Part shown: positions 1-6,307 of the stretch, piece by piece
How positions within the stretch are numbered: the stretch's first letter is position 1
Layout of the letters: the number at the start of each line of letters is the position of its first letter
Source of the DNA: Planctomycetota bacterium
GTDB taxonomy: Bacteria > Planctomycetota > JAJSAM01
Reading direction: 5' to 3'
DNA: 8,343 nucleotides
Assembly: GCA_029932425.1 (NCBI GenBank)
Contig: JAOZQC010000119.1
Span: forward strand, 1-8,343
Notes under the pieces: generated by a model
Databases searched by the model: none
The model's input: only the letters and a program-made list of their open reading frames with translations
Told to the model about the DNA's origin: nothing
Translations under genes and position numbers: made by a program

Positions 1-79
1 GGGCCCGCCGCCGTTCTCGACGACCGGCCGCCTCTCCTTCCCGGCACCGACTCCATCCCTCTCTCTGTCCTCGACACGG
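1..79. other. Region downstream of rplB at the window edge
   Basis: This is the 3' flank of rplB, where rpsS (S19) normally follows. In all three minus-strand frames I see no S19 N-terminus (the usual R-S-x-K-K-G-P-F pattern), so rpsS must begin beyond the left edge or have an atypical N-terminus. One minus-strand ATG at 83-81 overlaps the rplB stop as ATGA and stays open for 27 codons to the edge. Its Arg/Gly/Ser-rich translation resembles nothing I know, and open frames are common at this GC content. A purine-rich stretch on the minus strand (about 30-70) includes GGAAGGAG, which could be a ribosome-binding site for a gene starting just outside. Confidence 0.4.
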
Positions 80-919
80 TCATCCCCGCCTCTTCTTCTT
101 CCGCCGGCGGACGATCATCTTGTTCGAGTTCTTCCGGGGCGAACGGGTCTTGCCTCCCTTGGCGAGCTTGCCCGTGGGGGAGCACGGCGGCCGGCCGGCC
201 CCCGCCCGGCCCTCTCCCCCTCCCAGGGGGTGGGCGCAGGGGCTCATGGCGGAGCCCCGGACCTTCGGCCTCCGGCCCTTCCAGCGGTTCCTCCCCGCCT
301 TCCCGATGCGGACCAGCGAGTGCTCCTCGTTCCCTACCTGGCCCACCGTGGCCCGGCAGCGGATGTGCACCTTCCGGAGTTCCCCCGAGGGAAGGGTGAT
401 GAGGGCGTGCTTCCCCTCCTTGGCCATGAGCTGGGCCATTCCCCCCGCGGATCGGACGAGCTGCCCGCCCCGCCCCGGGATCAACTCGATGTTGTGCACC
501 GGAAGCCCCGTGGGGATGGACGCCAGGGGCATGGCGTTCCCCGGCTTCGGCTCCACCTTCTCCCCGGAGACGACCTCCTGCCCCACCCTCAGGCCGTGGG
601 GGGCCAGGATGTAGCGCCGTTCCCCGTCCGCGTAGGTGAGGAGCGCGATCCGGCAGCTCCGGTTCGGGTCGTACTCCACGGAGCTCACCCGGGCGGGGAC
701 CCCGTCCTTGTCCCGCCGGAAGTCGATGACGCGGTACCGGCGCTTGTGTCCGCCTCCCCGGCGCCGGGCCGTGACCCGGCCGAGGTTGTTCCGCCCCCCC
801 GTCTTCCGCACCGGCTGAAGCAGCGACTTCTCCGGCTTCGTACGGGTGATCTCCGCGAAGTCGGAGACGCTCATCTTCCTCCGGCCGGGCGACGTGGGAT
901 TGTACTTCCGGATACCCAT
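80..919 (-). CDS. rplB: 50S ribosomal protein L2
   Basis: L2 is a primary 23S rRNA-binding protein close to the peptidyl-transferase centre and needed for subunit association. The 279-residue product has normal length. It starts with MGIRKYNPTSPGRR and carries KTGGRNN (40-45), RRRGGGHKRRYR (52-63), an SH3-like core around 90-200 and a basic tail ending VRRRKKKRRG. The ATG at 919 follows the rplW stop by 10 nt, with GAGGG at 930-926 as ribosome-binding site. The normally invariant segment AMNPVDHPHGGGEGR reads AMSPCAHPLGGGEGR (224-238). The functionally important His (E. coli 229, here 230) is kept, but the Asp before it is Ala and the second His is Leu. The following tract, with RPPCSPTGKLAKGG, also differs from the E. 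coli form. Family assignment is certain; the meaning of the changes is open. Confidence 0.97.
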   Translation of the reverse strand: MGIRKYNPTSPGRRKMSVSDFAEITRTKPEKSLLQPVRKTGGRNNLGRVTARRRGGGHKRRYRVIDFRRDKDGVPARVSSVEYDPNRSCRIALLTYADGERRYILAPHGLRVGQEVVSGEKVEPKPGNAMPLASIPTGLPVHNIELIPGRGGQLVRSAGGMAQLMAKEGKHALITLPSGELRKVHIRCRATVGQVGNEEHSLVRIGKAGRNRWKGRRPKVRGSAMSPCAHPLGGGEGRAGAGRPPCSPTGKLAKGGKTRSPRKNSNKMIVRRRKKKRRG

Positions 920-929
920 GGCATTCCCT

Positions 930-1238
930 CTAGAACAGCTCGATCGAGTCCCCTTCCCGGAGCTTCACGTAGGCCTTCTTCCAGTCCGGGGTCTTTCCCA
1001 CCTGGCGCCCCCGGCGACGCCGCTTCCCCTTGCGGCGGGCGGTGCGCACCGCCACCACCCGGACGTTGAAGATCTTCTCCACCGCGGAGCGGATCTGGAT
1101 CTTGTTCGCCCGGGGATCCACCGCGAACGGGTACGTGTTCTGCGTCTCCACCAGGTGCATCCCCTGCTCCGTGATGAGCGGGCGCTTGATGATCTCGTAG
1201 GCGTCAATCCTCGCCAGGGCCGCTCCCCTCCGCCGCAT
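930..1238 (-). CDS. rplW: 50S ribosomal protein L23
   Basis: L23 binds 23S rRNA at the polypeptide exit and is the docking site for trigger factor and SRP. The product has the L23 pattern: YEIIKRPLITEQ near the N-terminus (Glu24 here corresponds to the docking Glu), NTYPFAVD, a basic extension KGKRRRRGR, and the C-terminus PDWKKAYVKLREGDSIELF. The start is uncertain. The ATG at 1238 overlaps the 3' end of rplD by 35 nt and adds seven atypical residues (MRRRGAA). A CTG at 1217, with GGAGGGG (1231-1225) seven bases upstream, would give a 95-residue protein beginning like a typical L23 (M-ARIDAYEIIKRP). I list the ATG form as the conservative call. rplB follows 10 nt after the stop. Confidence 0.93.
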   Translation of the reverse strand: MRRRGAALARIDAYEIIKRPLITEQGMHLVETQNTYPFAVDPRANKIQIRSAVEKIFNVRVVAVRTARRKGKRRRRGRQVGKTPDWKKAYVKLREGDSIELF

Positions 1239-1878
1239 CCGCCGCCGCCCCTTCCGGGCGGAGCCGCTCCGCCAGCTCCGAGAACCCCTCCACCGTGAGG
1301 ACCAGCCGCTCGTGCCGCACCACCTCGTAGGCGTTCAGGTTCCCCGCGGAGCACACGCGCGTCCGGGCCAGGTTCCGGGCCGACTTCCGGAGGACCTCCG
1401 CCCCCTCCGGCAGCACCACCAGCGCGCTCCCGTCCACCCCGAGCGCCTCGAAGGCCCGGGCGAAGGCCTTCGTGCGGGGAGCCTCGAGCTTCGCGCCGGC
1501 GAGCAGGGCCACCTCCCCGTCCCGGAGCTTCCCGAGCACCGCGGACCGGAGCGCCTGCCGGCGGGCCTTCTTCGGCAGGTGGTAGCTGTAGTCCCGCGGC
1601 TTGGGGCCGAACACGATCCCCCCGCCCCGCCAGATGGGCGAGAGACGCGTGCCCGCCCGGGCGCGTCCCGTGCCCTTCTGGCGGTAGGGCTTGCGGTTCG
1701 CCCCCTTCACCTCGGACCTCGTCCGGGTGGAATGGGTCCCCACCCGCCGGTTCGCGAGGTACATGACCACGGCGTCCCGGACCAGGCGCATGCGGACCCG
1801 GTCCCCGAAGACGGTCTCGTCCACGCTCTCCCGACCCACCTCGTCCGTGTCGAACCGGTAGACTGGCACCTCGATCAT
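1204..1878 (-). CDS. rplD: 50S ribosomal protein L4
   Basis: L4 is an early-assembling 23S rRNA-binding protein whose long loop lines the exit tunnel. In enteric bacteria it also represses its own operon. The 224-residue protein shows the tunnel loop at about residues 45-100 (RRVGTHSTRTRSEVKG, KPYRQKGTGRARAGT, SPIWRGGG, RDYSY), then the globular part with KKARRQALRSAVL and, near the end, LNAYEVVRHERLVLT. It has a short acidic Ala/Gly-rich tail. I chose the ATG at 1878, which overlaps the rplC stop by one base (TGATG), with GAGGA at 1891-1887 eight bases upstream. A GTG one codon earlier (1881) is possible. The MIEVPV start and tunnel-loop wording recall planctomycete-type L4 proteins, from memory only. 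Confidence 0.96.
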   Translation of the reverse strand: MIEVPVYRFDTDEVGRESVDETVFGDRVRMRLVRDAVVMYLANRRVGTHSTRTRSEVKGANRKPYRQKGTGRARAGTRLSPIWRGGGIVFGPKPRDYSYHLPKKARRQALRSAVLGKLRDGEVALLAGAKLEAPRTKAFARAFEALGVDGSALVVLPEGAEVLRKSARNLARTRVCSAGNLNAYEVVRHERLVLTVEGFSELAERLRPEGAAADAAEGSGPGED

Positions 1879-2546
1879 CACCGTGATCCTCGGTCCGGAC
1901 CGGCCCGCCGGCCCGCCGGCGGGGTCTTGGCCCTCTGCACCCAGACGATGCCCCCGGCCGGCCCCGGAACCCCTCCTCTCACGAGCAGGCGGTTCCGCTC
2001 CGGATCCACCTCCACCACGGTGAGGTTCTTCACCGTGGTCCGGCGGGCCCCGAACTGGCCCGGCATCTTCTTTCCCTTGAACACGCGCCCCGGGAACGTG
2101 TGCATCCCCGTGGAACCCGGCTCCCGGATGTTCTTCGACCCGTGGCTCTCCGGCCCGCGGCCGAACCCGTGCCGCTTCACCGTCCCCGAGAACCCCCGCC
2201 CCTTCGAGATCCCCACCACGTCCACCACGTCGCCCGGGGCGAAGACCTGGTCCACCTTGACCACGTCCCCGGGGTTCACCTCCTCGTCCTCGTCGAGGAG
2301 GCTCTCCTTGAGGACCCGCAGGGCGCCAACGCCCGCCTTCCGGAGATGGCCCCGCTGCGGCTTCTTCACGCGGTGCTCCTTCTGGGGGCCGAAGCCGAGC
2401 TGGACGGCGCGGTAGCCGTCCCGCTCCTCCGTCTTCACCTGCACCACGTGGCAGGGTCCCACCTCGAGCACGGTGACCCCCGTGACGTCTCCGGTCTCGC
2501 CGAAGACCTGCGTCATGCCGAGTTTTCGTCCGATCAAGAGCTTCAC
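1878..2546 (-). CDS. rplC: 50S ribosomal protein L3
   Basis: L3 is one of the first proteins to bind 23S rRNA and sends a loop toward the peptidyl-transferase centre. The 222-residue product begins with the family signature LLIGRKLGMTQVF and has SKGRGFSGTVKRHGFGRG (114-131), then the central loop PGSTGMHTFPGRVFKGKKM (143-161), and ends VVEVDPERNRLLVRGGVPG plus a short basic tail. I start it at GTG 2546 because GGGGAG (2558-2553) lies six bases upstream and family homology begins exactly there. The upstream ATG at 2630 would add 28 unconserved residues. The position of Gln150, methylated by PrmB in E. coli, is Thr150 here. The stop overlaps the rplD start, implying coupled translation. Confidence 0.96.
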   Translation of the reverse strand: MKLLIGRKLGMTQVFGETGDVTGVTVLEVGPCHVVQVKTEERDGYRAVQLGFGPQKEHRVKKPQRGHLRKAGVGALRVLKESLLDEDEEVNPGDVVKVDQVFAPGDVVDVVGISKGRGFSGTVKRHGFGRGPESHGSKNIREPGSTGMHTFPGRVFKGKKMPGQFGARRTTVKNLTVVEVDPERNRLLVRGGVPGPAGGIVWVQRAKTPPAGRRAGPDRGSR

Positions 2547-2669
2547 GAGGAGCTCCCCGCTCTCATGCGGCCGTGAGACAGCCCGACTCCGGAAGGCGGC
2601 CGCCGCTGACGGCGAACCGGATCTGGTCATCCCCCCGAGGGAGGCGGAAGGAGGTTCGACGGGTCCCGG
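2547..2669 (-). other. rpsJ-rplC intergenic region with possible RNA structure
   Basis: This is a 123-nt gap, long for this operon position. On the minus strand it contains an outer inverted repeat TCCGG/CCGGA enclosing a CGCCG-TCAG-CGGCG hairpin and a GGCGGCCGCC palindrome (about 2588-2623), ahead of the rplC ribosome-binding site. No T-tract follows, so it is not an evident terminator. It may be a translational control or processing element, or simply unconstrained GC-rich sequence. I see no gene in it other than the unconvincing N-terminal extension of rplC. Confidence 0.35.
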
Positions 2670-2978
2670 TCAGGCCTTGATCCGGATGTCCACACCCGCC
2701 GGCATGTCCAGCCTCGACAGGGCGTCCACCGTCTTCGAGGTCGGTTCCTCGATGTAGATGAGACGCTTGTGGGTTCGGATCTCGAACTGTTCCCGCGACT
2801 TCTTGTCGATGTGAGGCGACCTGAGAACCGTGTAGCGCTCGATCCGCGTCGGCAGAGGCACGGGACCCGCCACCTTGGCCCCCGTGCGCTTGGCAGTTTC
2901 CACGATCTCCATCGCGGACTTATCGAGCGCTTCGTGGTCGTAAGCCTCCATCCGTATCCGGATCTTGTCGTTCAGCAT
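2670..2978 (-). CDS. rpsJ: 30S ribosomal protein S10 (NusE)
   Basis: S10 sits in the head of the 30S subunit and also acts as NusE in transcription antitermination with NusB and NusG. The 102-residue protein matches the family along its whole length: IRIRMEAYDHEALD, VETAKRTGAKVAGPVPLPT (26-44), the rRNA-contacting loop region ERYTVLRSPHIDKKSREQFE (47-66), RTHKRL (68-73) and TVDALSRLDMPAGVDI. The ATG at 2978 gives the normal length. It lacks a good Shine-Dalgarno: only a weak GAAGA lies upstream, and the purine-rich GGAGAGG further up is in a hairpin. It appears to be the first gene of the S10 operon, driven by the promoter in the gap after fusA. There is no tuf gene between fusA and rpsJ. Confidence 0.97.
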   Translation of the reverse strand: MLNDKIRIRMEAYDHEALDKSAMEIVETAKRTGAKVAGPVPLPTRIERYTVLRSPHIDKKSREQFEIRTHKRLIYIEEPTSKTVDALSRLDMPAGVDIRIKA

Positions 2979-2994
2979 ACGGTTGCGTCTTCAC

Positions 2995-3011
2995 GGAGAG
3001 GGAACCTCTCC
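2995..3011 (-). promoter_or_regulatory. Hairpin in the rpsJ leader
   Basis: On the minus strand a perfect 7-bp inverted repeat GGAGAGG-TTC-CCTCTCC ends 16 nt before the rpsJ start codon. It holds the only strong Shine-Dalgarno-like purine tract in the leader, and the rpsJ start itself has only a weak site. No T-tract follows. A role in controlling S10 operon translation is an inference. Confidence 0.45.
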
Positions 3012-3060
3012 AACGCCTCTCACCTGGAAAAAGAGGAAGAATGCGTACCGAAAACGGCGG

Positions 3061-3089
3061 ATTCAACCGTTCCGGAGGCCCCAAGTCAA
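3061..3089 (-). promoter_or_regulatory. Predicted sigma-70 promoter of the S10 operon
   Basis: On the minus strand, TTGACT (-35, 3089-3084) is separated by exactly 17 bases from TTGAAT (-10, 3066-3061), inside the most AT-rich stretch of the window. Five of six bases match at -35 and four of six at -10. Transcription would start near 3054, giving a leader of about 75 nt before rpsJ. This is the only good promoter-like element I see, and it separates the str genes from the S10 genes. Confidence 0.6.
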
Positions 3090-3113
3090 AGAAAGATTTC
3101 GGGAATTCCCCCG
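3090..3113 (-). terminator. Weak candidate terminator after fusA
   Basis: On the minus strand, 20 nt after the corrected fusA stop, CGGG-GGAATT-CCCG (a 4-bp stem including the palindrome GGGAATTCCC) is followed by the T-rich stretch AAATCTTTCT. The stem is short, so termination would be weak. Its position directly before the predicted S10 promoter makes it plausible as a boundary of the str operon. Confidence 0.3.
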
Positions 3114-3132
3114 GGCGTCCCCGGCATCCCGG

Positions 3133-5185
<2,053 letters not shown>

Positions 5186-5189
5186 GCAT

Positions 5190-5210
5190 CCTCCGGCGGG
5201 ACCCCGGAGG
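5190..5210 (-). promoter_or_regulatory. Hairpin sequestering the fusA ribosome-binding site
   Basis: On the minus strand, CCTCCGG-GGTCCCG-CCGGAGG is a perfect 7-bp GC-rich stem with a 7-nt loop. Its 3' arm contains the whole fusA Shine-Dalgarno GGAGG, four bases before the ATG. If it folds, fusA translation would need an opening event. Regulation by a protein or by nearby translation is inference only. Confidence 0.45.
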
Positions 5211-5252
5211 GAAGGGCGGGGGAAGGCGAGGTCCGCGGAGCCCGGGCGAGCC

Positions 5253-5279
5253 CGGGGCGAGCGCCGTGCGCTCCCCCCG
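5253..5279 (-). promoter_or_regulatory. Imperfect hairpin in the rpsG-fusA gap
   Basis: The core arms GAGCGC/GCGCTC around a 3-nt loop (5259-5273) extend past one mismatch by five further G:C pairs, giving 11 pairs over 27 nt. No T-tract follows on the minus strand. This could be an RNA-processing or attenuation element in the 175-nt rpsG-fusA spacer, or chance folding in GC-rich DNA. Confidence 0.3.
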
Positions 5280-5331
5280 CACCCTCCTCAGCCGGGCTCC
5301 TCCCGCTCCATGGGAACCTCTCTCGGGGCGC

Positions 5332-5347
5332 GCCGCCGGAGGGCGGC
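5332..5347 (-). terminator. Small hairpin just after rpsG
   Basis: GCCGCC-CTCC-GGCGGC on the minus strand is a perfect 6-bp stem with a 4-nt loop, 13 nt after the rpsG stop. It has no T-tract and probably allows read-through to fusA. It may be a partial terminator or an mRNA 3'-end stabiliser. Confidence 0.25.
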
Positions 5348-5360
5348 CCGCCCGGTCTCG

Positions 5361-5834
5361 CTACCAGGCGAAGTGCGCGAAGGCCTTGTTCGCCTCCGCC
5401 ATCCGATGCGTATCGTCCCGCTTCTTGATGGACTCGCCCTCGCCCCGGTACGCGGCCATGAGCTCGTCGGCGAGCTTCCGGTACATGGGGCGGCCCTTCC
5501 GCGCGCGCGACACCGCCAGGATCCACCGGATCGCCAGCGAGAGCTGCCGCTTCCGGTTCACCTCCTTGGGGACCTGGTAGGTGGCGCCGCCCACCCGCTT
5601 CGAGCGGACCTCCACGCGCGGCTTCACGTTCTCCACGGCCTGGCGGAAGACCTCCACCGGCTCCTTGTCGCGGATCCGTTCCCGGATCACGTCCAGGGCC
5701 TGGTAGAAGATCCGCTGGGCCGTCGTCTTCTTCCCGCCGTGCATCAGGCAGTTGATGAACTTCGAGACCAGCATGTCGCCGCACAGGGGGTCCGGCTTCA
5801 GAAGGTGCTCGGTGGAGTTGAACTTCCTCGGCAT
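5361..5834 (-). CDS. rpsG: 30S ribosomal protein S7
   Basis: S7 nucleates assembly of the 30S head by binding the 3' major domain of 16S rRNA, and contacts E-site tRNA. The 157-residue product matches the usual length. It has the basic N-terminus, FINCLMHGGKKTTAQRI (26-42), the E-site beta-hairpin VGGATYQVP (81-89), RKRQLSLAIRWI (94-105) and the C-terminal KKRDDTHRMAEANKAFAHFAW. The ATG at 5834 lies 16 nt after the rpsL stop, with GGAG at 5849-5846 as ribosome-binding site. In E. coli the rpsL-rpsG gap is longer and holds the S7 autoregulatory site; this short gap leaves little room for one. The common ending ...YRW is ...FAW here, and its last four codons are identical in sequence to those of fusA. 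Confidence 0.97.
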   Translation of the reverse strand: MPRKFNSTEHLLKPDPLCGDMLVSKFINCLMHGGKKTTAQRIFYQALDVIRERIRDKEPVEVFRQAVENVKPRVEVRSKRVGGATYQVPKEVNRKRQLSLAIRWILAVSRARKGRPMYRKLADELMAAYRGEGESIKKRDDTHRMAEANKAFAHFAW

Positions 5835-5850
5835 GATCCCGTGAGCTCCG

Positions 5851-6222
5851 CTACTTGGGCCTCTTGGTTCCGTACTTGGAACGACCGCGCCGGCGGTCGT
5901 CCACCCCCATCGTGTCCAGGGTTCCCCGGATCACGTGGTACCTGACGCCCGGGAGGTCGCGCACCCGGCCCCCGCGGACGAGAACGATGGAGTGTTCCTG
6001 GAGGTTGTGCCCCTCACCGGGGATGTAGGCCGTGATCTCCTTCCCGGACGAGAGGCGCACGCGGGCGATCTTGCGAAGGGCGGAGTTCGGCTTCTTGGGC
6101 GTCTGGGTCTTCACCTGGAGGCAGACGCCGCGCTTCTGCGGGCACCGCTCCAGGAGCGGAGCCTTCGGCTTCCGCTTCACCTTCCGGCGTCCCTTCCGGA
6201 CGAGCTGGTTGATCGTCGGCAT
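5851..6222 (-). CDS. rpsL: 30S ribosomal protein S12
   Basis: S12 lies at the interface of the decoding centre and controls decoding accuracy. The 123-residue protein matches from MPTINQLVRKGRRK to RSKYGTKRPK. It contains CPQKRGVC (27-34), TPKKPNSALRK (41-51), GEGHNLQEHS (69-78) and RGGRVRDLPGVRYH (83-96). Lys43 is wild type. Position 88, Lys in E. coli and Mycobacterium and changed to Arg in streptomycin-resistant mutants, is Arg here (codon CGC, 5961-5959). Asp89, the RimO methylthiolation site in E. coli, is present. I chose ATG 6222 because it gives the family N-terminus and has GAGGA (6235-6231) eight bases upstream. The in-frame ATG at 6339 would extend into rpoC. No promoter is apparent in the 85-nt gap, so read-through from rpoBC is likely. 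Confidence 0.97.
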   Translation of the reverse strand: MPTINQLVRKGRRKVKRKPKAPLLERCPQKRGVCLQVKTQTPKKPNSALRKIARVRLSSGKEITAYIPGEGHNLQEHSIVLVRGGRVRDLPGVRYHVIRGTLDTMGVDDRRRGRSKYGTKRPK

Positions 6223-6268
6223 ACCTTGCTTCCTCGAGTGCAAAGAAGCGAGCTTACCAGGGTCTGCC

Positions 6269-6296
6269 CGCCCGGGGGAAGTCTTTCCCCCGGGCG
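6269..6296 (-). terminator. Strong 12-bp hairpin after rpoC
   Basis: On the minus strand, CGCCCGGGGGAA-AGAC-TTCCCCCGGGCG is a perfect 12-bp stem with a 4-nt loop, starting 11 nt after the rpoC stop. There is no T-tract on either side, so it is not a textbook intrinsic terminator. It may act as a partial terminator, a Rho-assisted site or an RNase processing point between rpoC and rpsL. Confidence 0.5.
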
Positions 6297-6307
6297 CCCG
6301 ACCCGGC

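Noticed and set aside
2547..2630. N-terminal extension of rplC from ATG 2630
   Set aside because: The 28 added residues are not L3-like. GTG 2546 has a well-placed GGGGAG and begins exactly at the family N-terminus.
3086..3132. fusA ending at 3086 as read without correction
   Set aside because: The last residues are Pro/Gly/Arg-rich and unlike EF-G domain V, and that stop falls in the -35 element of the predicted rpsJ promoter, whereas the other frame gives a textbook EF-G end.
5290..5312. Seven-codon ORF (MEREEPG) in the rpsG-fusA gap
   Set aside because: A purine tract precedes it, but it is far too short to distinguish from chance and shows no leader-peptide feature.
6223..6268. Promoter for rpsL in the rpoC-rpsL gap
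   Set aside because: No -35/-10 pair with sensible spacing; the best -10-like string (TAAGCT) matches poorly.
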